A stretch of DNA of 11,306 nt, taken from the NCBI GenBank assembly GCA_943324415.2, contig CALPLN020000049.1:1-11306 (forward strand), read 5' to 3'. The position numbers were made by a program, and so were the translations under genes. The notes under the pieces are model-generated. The model was not told where the DNA came from and did not search any database. It saw only the letters and a program-made list of their open reading frames with translations. The first letter of the stretch is position 1, and every line of letters starts with the position of its first letter. This stretch comes from Sediminibacterium ginsengisoli (GTDB taxonomy: Bacteria > Bacteroidota > Bacteroidia > Chitinophagales > Chitinophagaceae). Shown in pieces: positions 1 through 6,716 of the stretch.

Positions 1-83
1 ATAATGATATGACCATCGTTGAGCATGTGCCTTTATTGATTAAAGCCAATGAAAACCTGCCTTTAAAACGTATCTACGATTAA
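1..83 (+). CDS. C-terminal end of an unidentified protein (partial, 5' end outside window)
   Basis: An open frame enters from the left edge and ends at TAA 81-83, giving the last 26 residues, which finish in ENLPLKRIYD. The frame is in phase from base 3. The composition (alternating hydrophobic and charged residues, no low complexity) looks like real protein. The convergent gene on the other strand stops at exactly the same place, which argues that both stops are real. I do not recognise the family from so short a tail. No terminator hairpin follows, because the neighbouring coding sequence starts at once on the other strand. Confidence 0.55.
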   Translation, partial: NDMTIVEHVPLLIKANENLPLKRIYD

Positions 84-1546
84 TCAATCACTTGGTATTT
101 GCTTAATTGATTTTGTTTTCCAATAGCTACGATCCAAACAGGAGATGCGTTAGACGCTTTGATACCTAATTTGTTTAAACTGAATGATTTAGTTTCTTTT
201 GGCAAAATAGCTTCCACGCTATATCCATGCTTATTTTTTTGAATGAATGCAAAATGTTTTAAGTCAGATAAAGGATTGCTATCTATTATGGTATAACGAT
301 CGTCATCTTGCTTTACCAATTTAGGGGTAGTCATTTTAGCTTGAACCAACCATTCGATGGGTGCAATTAATGCTGGTTTGTGGTAGTAGTTATTTTGTAA
401 ACTATCATTCCATCCATTGGCATTGGTTTTAAAACTTGCACTACTAAAGTAAGCGCTACCATGGGTATTTTTTAAGGAACGCATCTTTTTAATTTGATTG
501 GGAATCTCGTTTGGAGATTTCCATGCGGCATTGCTTCCTGCTCTGTAAATACCATGTCCAATATATAAATTCTTGCCATAGCTATTGCGATTCCACCACT
601 CGATTAATTCATTGTAATCTGCCAATGCATGACCTTGCTCCCAATACAACTGAGGTGCGACATAATCAATCCAGTCTTTTTCTAACCACAATAAAATATC
701 GGCATACAAATCGTCATAATTGGTAGTCGCCTTTGTTTTACTTCCTCTTGGATCAGTGGATTGATTTCTCCATACGCCAAAAGGACTAATCCCAAATTGC
801 ACACCTGGTTTCACTTGGTGGATGGTTGTAGATAGTTGTTTTACAATGGTATCGCAGTTGCTTCTTCTCCAATCATCTTTACTCAATCCTCTTGCATTTA
901 TTTTATAGGTCGCTTCGTCTGGAAATTCTTTTCCTGGAATTTTATAAGGATAAAAATAGTCATCCATATGCACTGCGTCTATATCGTAACGCGTCACCAA
1001 ATCTCGAACAACTTTATTGGTATGCTGCCATACTTCTGGTAAGCCTGGATTAAAATATTTCTTATCGCCATAGGTTAAAAACCATTCAGGATGCACTTTA
1101 GATAAATGCGTATTCGCAATACTTGATTTATTGACATCAAAAACGGCCCTATAGGGATTGATCCATGCATGAAATTCCATACCGCGTTGGTGTGTAGCTT
1201 CAATCATAAAAGTCAAAGGATCATAAAAAGGGCTAGGTGCTTGACCTTGTTTCCCCATCAAGTATTCACTCCATGGCTCAAGTGCAGAAGGATATAAAGC
1301 ATCACCAGAAGGCCTTACTTGCATAATAATCGCATTCATGCCATTTTTCTGATGTAAGTCTAATAAGGCTTCAAACTCCTCTTTTTGGGCTTGATTGCTC
1401 AATCCAGATTTACTAGGCCAATCGATGTTTACGACAGTCGCCACCCATACCGCACGAAATTCAAATACATTTTTGTCTGATAAATTCGGTTGTGCAATGA
1501 TTGTAAATGGCAGCACTAGTAATAGGGCAAATATAATTTTCTTCAT
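80..1546 (-). CDS. Secreted GHL10/DUF187-family glycoside hydrolase (YddW/DigH-like)
   Basis: The 488-residue product starts with a clear signal peptide (MKK, a hydrophobic run, then about IIAQ at residues 16-19). It has no lipobox cysteine, so it is probably a soluble periplasmic or exported enzyme. The TIM-barrel glycosidase-like family (PF02638) is recognisable from its order of motifs: FRAVWVATV at 30-38, MQVRPSGDALYPS at 75-87, EFHAWINPYR at 124-133, NPGLPEV at 166-172 and AVHMDDYFYPY at 191-201. Further on come FGISPFGVWRN and DYVAPQLYWE. Residues after about 410 look like a small beta domain. The E. coli relative YddW, renamed DigH, cleaves peptidoglycan glycan strands lacking stem peptides; transferring that substrate to this protein is inference. 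The start is an ATG giving the signal peptide directly. It lies 59 bp downstream of the MarR gene on the same strand, so co-transcription is possible. I see no good TAnnTTTG box in the gap. Confidence 0.88.
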   Translation of the reverse strand: MKKIIFALLLVLPFTIIAQPNLSDKNVFEFRAVWVATVVNIDWPSKSGLSNQAQKEEFEALLDLHQKNGMNAIIMQVRPSGDALYPSALEPWSEYLMGKQGQAPSPFYDPLTFMIEATHQRGMEFHAWINPYRAVFDVNKSSIANTHLSKVHPEWFLTYGDKKYFNPGLPEVWQHTNKVVRDLVTRYDIDAVHMDDYFYPYKIPGKEFPDEATYKINARGLSKDDWRRSNCDTIVKQLSTTIHQVKPGVQFGISPFGVWRNQSTDPRGSKTKATTNYDDLYADILLWLEKDWIDYVAPQLYWEQGHALADYNELIEWWNRNSYGKNLYIGHGIYRAGSNAAWKSPNEIPNQIKKMRSLKNTHGSAYFSSASFKTNANGWNDSLQNNYYHKPALIAPIEWLVQAKMTTPKLVKQDDDRYTIIDSNPLSDLKHFAFIQKNKHGYSVEAILPKETKSFSLNKLGIKASNASPVWIVAIGKQNQLSKYQVID

Positions 1547-1605
1547 AGCTAAATAGCTTGTTGTAAGGGTCTGTAATAAGGGTCGTTATCAAAGAATGAA
1601 CTAGA

Positions 1606-2067
1606 TTAGGATCCGGTATGGATCGTTCTAATTTTATCAAGGATTTGATTCATCATTTGTGCTTCGGATTCGTCGATGCCTTTTAGCAATGCATCAATGC
1701 GATCATTGAACTGATCTAATTCATCAACTAGGCTAAGTCCTTTAGAAGAAAGCGTGATATCGACTAGTCTTTTGTCTTTGGCGCAGGTATTTTTTATGAC
1801 CAATTCTTTGGCGATTAATCTATCAACAATCCTGCTTGTATCACTCATCTTATCCAACATACGCTCTCTTATTTTTAGCGTACTCAATGGTGTAACACTG
1901 CCCCTTAAGATGCGAAGGATATTGTATTGTTGTTGGGTAACACCGGCTTCGGATAGCATTTTACCCACCTGCTCATTTAACCAATTAGCAGTAAAAAGGA
2001 GATTAATGCCCATTTTCTGAAATTCATTTCTGAAATTAGACTGTTGAATATCTTGTTCTATCCCCAT
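1606..2067 (-). CDS. MarR-family winged-helix transcriptional regulator
   Basis: The 153-residue product has the normal MarR length and layout. An N-terminal dimerisation helix covers about residues 10-40. The winged-helix core runs from about 44 to 110: VTQQQYNILRIL at 43-54, then the helix-turn-helix with MSDTSRIVDRLIAKELV at 74-90. The wing contains the family-typical KDKR (97-100) before VDITLSSKG. A C-terminal helix completes the dimer interface. Such proteins usually bind short palindromes and release DNA on binding a small ligand or on oxidation. The only cysteine seen is C95, at the wing, and no ligand can be predicted. The gene is 37 bp behind the VanZ-like gene and 59 bp ahead of the glycosidase, all on one strand. 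No clear palindromic operator was found around it. Confidence 0.88.
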   Translation of the reverse strand: MGIEQDIQQSNFRNEFQKMGINLLFTANWLNEQVGKMLSEAGVTQQQYNILRILRGSVTPLSTLKIRERMLDKMSDTSRIVDRLIAKELVIKNTCAKDKRLVDITLSSKGLSLVDELDQFNDRIDALLKGIDESEAQMMNQILDKIRTIHTGS

Positions 2068-2104
2068 TGGTAAATTGGTATTAGGTTATCGTTAAAAATA
2101 CAAA

Positions 2105-2479
2105 TTATTGTCTTTTTTTCCATAATTGATACAAAGGAAATGCCAACAATACCCCAGCGGCGTCGGCAATCATATCTTTAACTTCGAATCCTCTACCTGG
2201 CACATACCATTTTTGGTAGTATTCCATAGCTATGCCATATACAATACATAAAATCATGGCCCATGCTTGCGCTCGGACTGATTGGAGGGCTTGGATACTT
2301 GATTTATCAAAAAAATAATAGCAGGACCAGGCTAGTGATCCAAAAAGGAAGACGTGTACTATTTTGTCGATGGGTAATAGATGCAGCCAGCCTGTACGAT
2401 CCGTAAAACTACTGCCAGGAAGGCTAAGCAATACAAATACGAGTGCAATTTCTGCAATCACCCAAATAAGGTATTTCAT
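2105..2479 (-). CDS. VanZ-like family integral membrane protein
   Basis: With the ATG at 2477-2479 the protein is 124 residues and the gene begins 10 bp after the gcvH stop. A longer frame would start inside gcvH and add an implausible basic leader, so I reject it. Four hydrophobic segments are visible, at about residues 4-20, 42-57, 72-85 and 103-118. The VanZ-like (PF04892) signature residues are present: DK and H at 38-42, then E86, Q89, PGR at 94-96 and the acidic KDMIADAAG at 101-109. The biochemical role of short VanZ-like proteins is unsettled; the name comes from a teicoplanin-resistance accessory gene, and nothing here indicates glycopeptide resistance. From memory, a gcvH-vanZ pairing recurs in Bacteroidota genomes. 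It is probably co-transcribed with gcvH. Confidence 0.85.
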   Translation of the reverse strand: MKYLIWVIAEIALVFVLLSLPGSSFTDRTGWLHLLPIDKIVHVFLFGSLAWSCYYFFDKSSIQALQSVRAQAWAMILCIVYGIAMEYYQKWYVPGRGFEVKDMIADAAGVLLAFPLYQLWKKRQ

Positions 2480-2489
2480 AAAGGTTGGT

Positions 2490-2867
2490 TTAGTGCACCA
2501 ACTTCGCATACGCTTCGCTAGTAAGCAATGCATCCACATCTGCTGGATTGCTTACTGTCATCTTGATCATCCAACCCTCTCCATAAGCATCGGTGTTTAC
2601 CAATTCTGGTTGAGCTGATAAAACTGGGTTCACTTCTAAGATGGTGCCAGCGATAGGTAAAAATAAATCACTTACTGTCTTCACTGCTTCTACAGTGCCA
2701 AACACTGCTTCTGCTGCTAAAGTACTTCCAACAGTATTGATGTCGATGTATACAATATCTCCCAACTCGCTTTGTGCAAAGTCCGTGATACCAATCGTAG
2801 CAGTATTGCCTTCTAATTTGATCCACTCATGATCTTTTGTGTAACGTAAGTCTGCTGGGAATTGCAT
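2490..2867 (-). CDS. gcvH: Glycine cleavage system H protein
   Basis: The 125-residue product matches the H protein over its full length. It opens with the typical RYTKDHEWIKLEG (8-20), followed by IGITDFAQSELGDIVYI. The lipoyl hairpin is GTVEAVKTVSDLFLP, in which K63 is the expected lipoylation site. The C-terminal NTDAYGEGWMIKM (91-103) is also typical. In the pathway, the lipoyl arm carries the aminomethyl group from P protein to T protein and is reoxidised by L protein; none of those genes is in this window. An isolated gcvH is normal in Bacteroidota. H protein can also be an acceptor in lipoate relay, but that is not visible here. The ATG at 2865-2867 is preceded by a promoter-like pair at 2888-2919. 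Confidence 0.97.
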   Translation of the reverse strand: MQFPADLRYTKDHEWIKLEGNTATIGITDFAQSELGDIVYIDINTVGSTLAAEAVFGTVEAVKTVSDLFLPIAGTILEVNPVLSAQPELVNTDAYGEGWMIKMTVSNPADVDALLTSEAYAKLVH

Positions 2868-2887
2868 AGGTTAATTTTTAATTAGTG

Positions 2888-2919
2888 CAAATATTCATAA
2901 AAAACGGTAAAAAAACAAT
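2888..2919 (-). promoter_or_regulatory. Bacteroidota-type promoter upstream of gcvH
   Basis: Read on the minus strand, ATTG (2919-2916) is followed by a 20-bp spacer and then AATATTTG (2895-2888), which matches the -7 consensus TAnnTTTG at all but the first base. The box ends 20 nt before the gcvH ATG. Spacing and sequence fit the known Bacteroidota TTTG / TAnnTTTG architecture. It probably drives gcvH and the VanZ-like gene, and perhaps the genes beyond. Confidence 0.5.
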
Positions 2920-2922
2920 GGC

Positions 2923-3270
2923 CTAGAACTGATTGTTATCAAAATAAAGCAAAACATGGTCTTTTAGGAAAATCTCTTGCTCTATCAAGTCCATCACTGG
3001 CAGGTTCTTCAATTGCTTAAAATGGGGCCAGCCATCTCCATCCTTGCCCTCTATTAGGTAAAAACCACTTGACATTAAAATGCTGCAAATAGCCACATGC
3101 ATGAGGTCCTGCTTTTGCTCCTTGCTAATTTTTTCTTGTACAAAACCTGTTTCCTGCAACCCAATTAAAAACAAAATCGACTCCAGGTCGGGCTTTTTGC
3201 CAAATCGGTCCATTAATTTTCGTTCTAGATCCCACCATCTAGTTTGGATATCGTCACCTATACTTGCCAT
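2923..3270 (-). CDS. Small uncharacterised cytosolic protein
   Basis: I do not recognise this family. With the ATG at 3268-3270 the product is 115 residues (MASIGDDIQTRWWDLERK...). The frame extends eight codons further to a TTG, but that TTG lies inside a perfect -7 promoter box, so the ATG is preferred. There is no signal peptide and no obvious membrane span. Residues 5-60 look helical and charged (WWDLERKLMDRFG, then DLESILFLIGLQETG, then SKEQKQDLMHVAICSIL). A mixed region with WPHF (81-84) and an acidic end follow. The residue use and the clean gap to gcvH (55 bp) make it look like a real gene. It lies divergent from serS; its function is unknown. Confidence 0.72.
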   Translation of the reverse strand: MASIGDDIQTRWWDLERKLMDRFGKKPDLESILFLIGLQETGFVQEKISKEQKQDLMHVAICSILMSSGFYLIEGKDGDGWPHFKQLKNLPVMDLIEQEIFLKDHVLLYFDNNQF

Positions 3271-3291
3271 AGAATTGTTCAATTTATGTTG

Positions 3292-3299
3292 CAAAGGTA
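3292..3299 (-). promoter_or_regulatory. -7 box (TACCTTTG) for the small uncharacterised gene
   Basis: On the minus strand 3299-3292 reads TACCTTTG, an exact match to TAnnTTTG. It ends 21 nt before the ATG at 3270. I see no convincing TTG-type -33 element 19-21 bp upstream, so the call rests on the -7 box alone. The match supports the ATG rather than the TTG start of this gene. Confidence 0.4.
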
Positions 3300-3308
3300 G
3301 GGGATATC

Positions 3309-3339
3309 TGTGCGTAGTAGGATGGTTTGATTATCTTTG
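3309..3339 (+). promoter_or_regulatory. Promoter of serS
   Basis: TATCTTTG at 3332-3339 is an exact match to the Bacteroidota -7 consensus TAnnTTTG. A weak -33 element (TGTG, 3309-3312) sits 19 bp upstream. The box ends 15 nt before the ATG at 3355, so the leader should be very short. The longer serS reading frame would start inside this box, which argues for the 3355 start. Confidence 0.5.
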
Positions 3340-3354
3340 CCCAAATTTCTCGAT

Positions 3355-4626
3355 ATGTTACAGGTAAATTATTTAAGACAACATACCCAATTAGCGAAAG
3401 ATAAACTAGCCATCAAGCATTTTTCGAATCTAGATCTAGTGGATCAAGTGATTGCATTGGATGATCAAAGAAAGCGTTTACAAGCGAGTTTTGATGATTT
3501 GCAGTCTAAGGTAAATGCCGCTTCGAAAGAGATTGGCAACCATATGGCTAAGGGCGAGAAAGAACAGGCAGAAGCGATCAAGCAAAATGTGGGTACTTGG
3601 AAATTGGCATTGGAGCCATTGAAACTAGAAATGGCAGAGGTGGAACAACAACTTCAAAACCTGATTGTGCAATTGCCTAACCTGCCGCACGATTTAGTGC
3701 CAAAAGGAAAAACACCCGAAGAGAATGAAGTGGTAAAACAAGCAGGCACCACACCGGTTTTGCCAGCAGGCGCTTTAGCACACTGGGACTTAATTAAAAA
3801 ATACAATTTAGTAGATTTTGAAACTGGTGCTAAAATTACTGGAAGCGGTTTTCCTTTGTATATTGGAAAGGGTGCCAAATTTCAAAGAATTTTATCACAG
3901 TACTTTTTAGATTTTAATACTGCGGCAGGATATACAGAATACATTCCTCCCTATATGGTGAATGCGGCTTCTGCATTTGCAACAGGGCAATTGCCAGACA
4001 AAGAAGGGCAGATGTACCATGCAACAGAAGATGATTTTTATTTAATTCCAACGGCCGAAGTGCCCGTGACGAATGTCTTTAGAGATACCATTTTAAAAGA
4101 TGCAGATTTGCCTATCAAGATGACGGCTTATTCTCCATGTTTCAGAAGGGAAGCCGGAAGTTTTGGTAAAGAAGTAAGAGGATTGAATAGAGTACACCAA
4201 TTTGAAAAAGTGGAGATCATTCAAATTGTGCATCCAGATAAAAGTGATGACACTTTAAATGAAATGGTCGCACATGTGGAAAATTTATTGATCAGCTTAG
4301 GCTTGCAATACCGAATCCTTAGATTATGTGGTGGTGATATGGGCTTTGCATCTGCCATTACCTATGATTTTGAAGTGTATAGTGCAGCACAAGAAAAATG
4401 GTTGGAAGTAAGTAGTGTATCTAACTTCAACAATTACCAAACCTACAGAATGAAGTGCCGCTTTAAAGACCAGGAAGGTAAAACGCAATTCGCACACTCA
4501 TTGAATGGTAGCTCTTTGGCCTTGCCTAGAATCTATGCAGCAATCGTGGAGAATTATCAAACAGAAACAGGGATCAATTTACCAGATGTATTGGTGCCTT
4601 ATTTTGGCGCGAAGCAATTGGTGTAA
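3355..4626 (+). CDS. serS: Seryl-tRNA synthetase
   Basis: This class II synthetase charges tRNA-Ser with serine through seryl-adenylate. From the ATG at 3355 it is 423 residues, close to the family norm, and begins MLQVNYLRQ as bacterial SerRS proteins usually do. An upstream in-frame ATG at 3337 would lie within the -7 box. Residues about 25-108 form the long charged coiled-coil arm that grips the tRNA variable loop. The catalytic domain follows: the TAE serine-binding loop at 233-235, motif 2 FRREAGSFGKEVRG at 263-276, and motif 3 LNGSSLALPRIYAAIVENYQ at 383-402 with the invariant arginine R392. All key residues are intact. The gene is monocistronic, with its own promoter and a strong terminator 18 bp after the stop. 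Confidence 0.98.
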   Translation: MLQVNYLRQHTQLAKDKLAIKHFSNLDLVDQVIALDDQRKRLQASFDDLQSKVNAASKEIGNHMAKGEKEQAEAIKQNVGTWKLALEPLKLEMAEVEQQLQNLIVQLPNLPHDLVPKGKTPEENEVVKQAGTTPVLPAGALAHWDLIKKYNLVDFETGAKITGSGFPLYIGKGAKFQRILSQYFLDFNTAAGYTEYIPPYMVNAASAFATGQLPDKEGQMYHATEDDFYLIPTAEVPVTNVFRDTILKDADLPIKMTAYSPCFRREAGSFGKEVRGLNRVHQFEKVEIIQIVHPDKSDDTLNEMVAHVENLLISLGLQYRILRLCGGDMGFASAITYDFEVYSAAQEKWLEVSSVSNFNNYQTYRMKCRFKDQEGKTQFAHSLNGSSLALPRIYAAIVENYQTETGINLPDVLVPYFGAKQLV

Positions 4627-4644
4627 GGAATATTTTATGATACT

Positions 4645-4677
4645 AAAAATGCCCCAATCAATTGGGGCATTTTTTTT
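4645..4677. terminator. Intrinsic terminator between serS and the convergent cassette
   Basis: ATGCCCCAA (4649-4657) pairs perfectly with TTGGGGCAT (4662-4670) across a TCAA loop, followed by seven T residues. An A-run precedes the stem on the other strand, so the same hairpin also carries a T-run for leftward transcripts. It lies 18 bp past the serS stop and 25 bp past the stop of the beta-barrel gene, so it probably serves both. Confidence 0.88.
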
Positions 4678-4702
4678 AATTATATCTTATAAAAACAGTC
4701 GT

Positions 4703-5722
4703 TTAAAATTTACTAAATCTCAATCCGAGTGCAAATGGTTGCATGTCGTAAAACACTTGACTCTTATTAAATAAATTGGTCATGCCGTATGAGCCGTATA
4801 AACGAAGTGAACCAATGCCAAGTTCTCCAATGGTAGCCACACGCCAGTCATTCAAGTTAAAATTACCATCGAACTTTTCTTTACCTCTTTCTGCACTTAT
4901 TTGTTTGTTCTTAGCTTTCAATAAATAGCCAGCACTCATACCTACACTCGCATAAAAGCCTTTTCTCATACTTGGATTCGGCTTGAAATTGATCTGTACT
5001 GGGATGGTCAAGTATTTAACCAGTAATTTATTTTTGTTAAAGACAACGTCATCATATTTCACAAATCCTGCAATGTTTTCTCTAAAACTAATTGACTTTT
5101 CAAATCTAAAATTAAACATCTCCAATCCTACGCCATATTTTAAATTGATTTTATGTTTGTACAGATTGAGCTTTTGTTGAACTACCCAAAGATTTACATT
5201 ACTCGACTTTTTATTGTTTAAACTAAAGCTGGATGAACTAACTGGGCCTGGTCCATAAGGTAAAAGGTTGGGGTTCGCTGCTAGCCAATAGATCATTGGA
5301 CTTTTGTCATGAAAATTTGTAAAGCCAAGATCAAATGCCCACCAATTCGATTCAAGATTTTTTAATTTCTTTGGTCCTTTTGAAATTTCAATTTTTGTCT
5401 TCTTAAAATCACCTTTTACCCATCTTAGTTCACCGTCATTTGGTTTCCCAAAACTTGCGTCACCGATTTTTAGTACTGTTTTGAAATTAGGGTCTTCTGC
5501 TTGTTTTTTATTCACTATGAGGATACTGCCAATTTTTAAAGTATCAGAACCTAATAAAACAGTATCATTTCCAGTTCTAATGGTATCAGCACTGAACTTG
5601 ATATTATCTACACTTATCTTGATTGCGTCTTTTGTCGTATTAACTAACGCAGTAATCTTTTGCGCTTGACTCATGAAACTTGTACCTAAAAATAAAAAGG
5701 TAAAAAATGTTTTTTGTATCAT
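4703..5722 (-). CDS. Outer-membrane beta-barrel-like protein with N-terminal heptad repeats
   Basis: The 339-residue product has a signal peptide (MIQKTFFTFLFLGTSFMSQA, cleavage about residue 20). Residues 31-65 then form five tandem seven-residue repeats of pattern xD[ATN][ILV]xx[SG]. From about residue 127 (NWWAFDLGF) the sequence alternates polar and hydrophobic or aromatic residues in strand-length stretches (LKYGVGLEMFNFRFE, FYASVGMSAGYLL, LRLYGSYGMTNLF). It ends in GLRFSKF, with an aromatic terminal residue as in outer-membrane barrels. This resembles the Bacteroidota porin-like/OMP_b-brl families, but I cannot name a subfamily. It is the last gene of a sigma/anti-sigma cassette, 28 bp after the anti-sigma-like gene with no separate promoter seen. 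It is therefore likely the sensor partner or the output of that system, which is inference. Ligand and function are unknown. Confidence 0.75.
   Translation of the reverse strand: MIQKTFFTFLFLGTSFMSQAQKITALVNTTKDAIKISVDNIKFSADTIRTGNDTVLLGSDTLKIGSILIVNKKQAEDPNFKTVLKIGDASFGKPNDGELRWVKGDFKKTKIEISKGPKKLKNLESNWWAFDLGFTNFHDKSPMIYWLAANPNLLPYGPGPVSSSSFSLNNKKSSNVNLWVVQQKLNLYKHKINLKYGVGLEMFNFRFEKSISFRENIAGFVKYDDVVFNKNKLLVKYLTIPVQINFKPNPSMRKGFYASVGMSAGYLLKAKNKQISAERGKEKFDGNFNLNDWRVATIGELGIGSLRLYGSYGMTNLFNKSQVFYDMQPFALGLRFSKF
5528..5632 (-). repeat. Five tandem 21-bp units encoding heptads in the barrel protein
   Basis: Within the beta-barrel gene, residues 31-65 split exactly into KDAIKIS, VDNIKFS, ADTIRTG, NDTVLLG and SDTLKIG. 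Position 2 is always Asp, position 4 is always Ile, Leu or Val, and position 7 is Ser or Gly. The DNA of the five 21-bp units has diverged strongly, so the repeat is kept at the protein level rather than being a recent slippage product. Confidence 0.75.
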
Positions 5723-5750
5723 ATCTATGTTTGTTACTTTATTGATTAAT

Positions 5751-6716
5751 TTATTTGTTCCTGTCTGATTTATTGTTCTTAAATAAGCTATTGACTTTTC
5801 TTTTAAGACCCCTTAATCGATTGCCATCTATTTCGAAATTGGCAATATAAATAGTTCTATTCGGATCTTCCGTATCAATCACTTCATAACTGATAGCAAC
5901 TTTTTCTTCTATTGTTATTTCGGGGTCTGTATCGATTGCGGAATTGCTATTTTTTGCAGTGGTGCTATTTACATCCTTAATGCTAGCCGATTTATTAAGG
6001 TCTGAACTTAGCTGAATGTCTGCAACAATATTTGTACTGTTTAATTGCTTTTGCGTATTCGTTGATTCATTCAATACAATTGATTCTTTTACAATCATTT
6101 CCATTTGAGGCGCAATTGCTATTTGTGCTTCACTCGTTTTGGTTACTTGTGTTTTTGATTGTACTGGCTGATTTGCTGTAGCCGTAATTTCAATATCGTT
6201 GGTGGATGCCATTGGTTTGGTAGCACTTGCAACAGTTGCTGTTGTTGCATTGAGCTCCGTTGTTTTTGTCAATTGTTGGTAACCTAAAAACACCATTAGT
6301 AAAGCTGCGATTGCGGTATAGGTGAATTTATTTTGATTGAATCCAAACGGACGGATTACAACCCCTTTTGATGCCTTATTTTTCTTTAAGCTTTCTTTAA
6401 AATCATTGGACAATCCTTGAATCGCCTGTACATCCTCTGCAAGATAATTTTTATAAACCTGATCCCATGTAGCATCCATCTCTTCCATCTCATCCATCTC
6501 ACTGTTCGCAATTGTAGGCAATTGCTTGAGCTGTACTTTAAAGGAATAGGGGATGGTTTCTTGTTCCATCACCGTTGCTTTAAGCTCCTCCATATATACT
6601 GCGTAGCTTGGATTGGTTGCAATAAAAGCCTCCACCTCCAATCTTTCTTTGGCGCTCAATTCATTGTCGATATACAACAAGAAAAAAGTTTCATATGTAG
6701 ATGCGTTAATCTGCAT
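5751..6716 (-). CDS. Membrane anti-sigma-like protein without the zinc motif
   Basis: The 321-residue product starts with an anti-sigma-domain-like segment at residues 7-45: TYETFFLLYIDNELSAKERL, then EVEAFIATNP. This resembles the ASD fold, but the Hx3Cx2C zinc ligands of ZAS-type anti-sigma factors are absent. A cytosolic linker with an acidic patch (EMDEMEEMD, 73-81) leads to a single membrane span at about 131-147 (FTYTAIAALLMVFLGYQ). The remainder, about 150-275, is a Thr/Ser/Asn/Ala-rich, probably extended periplasmic region. The end is more ordered (ISYEVIDTEDPNRTIYIANF) with a basic tail. The gene overlaps the sigma gene by 11 bp, which suggests translational coupling, and precedes the barrel gene by 28 bp. 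The likely job is to hold the sigma factor at the membrane until an envelope signal arrives; this rests on domain order and context. Confidence 0.78.
   Translation of the reverse strand: MQINASTYETFFLLYIDNELSAKERLEVEAFIATNPSYAVYMEELKATVMEQETIPYSFKVQLKQLPTIANSEMDEMEEMDATWDQVYKNYLAEDVQAIQGLSNDFKESLKKNKASKGVVIRPFGFNQNKFTYTAIAALLMVFLGYQQLTKTTELNATTATVASATKPMASTNDIEITATANQPVQSKTQVTKTSEAQIAIAPQMEMIVKESIVLNESTNTQKQLNSTNIVADIQLSSDLNKSASIKDVNSTTAKNSNSAIDTDPEITIEEKVAISYEVIDTEDPNRTIYIANFEIDGNRLRGLKRKVNSLFKNNKSDRNK

Noticed and set aside
2105..2539. Longer VanZ-like reading frame starting at 2539
   Set aside because: It would overlap gcvH by 50 bp and add a basic, cysteine-containing leader; the ATG at 2479 gives a proper first membrane span.
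4505..4774. A plus-strand frame of 89 codons over the end of serS
   Set aside because: It overlaps the conserved motif 3 of serS in another frame, runs through the terminator hairpin and into the antisense of the barrel gene.
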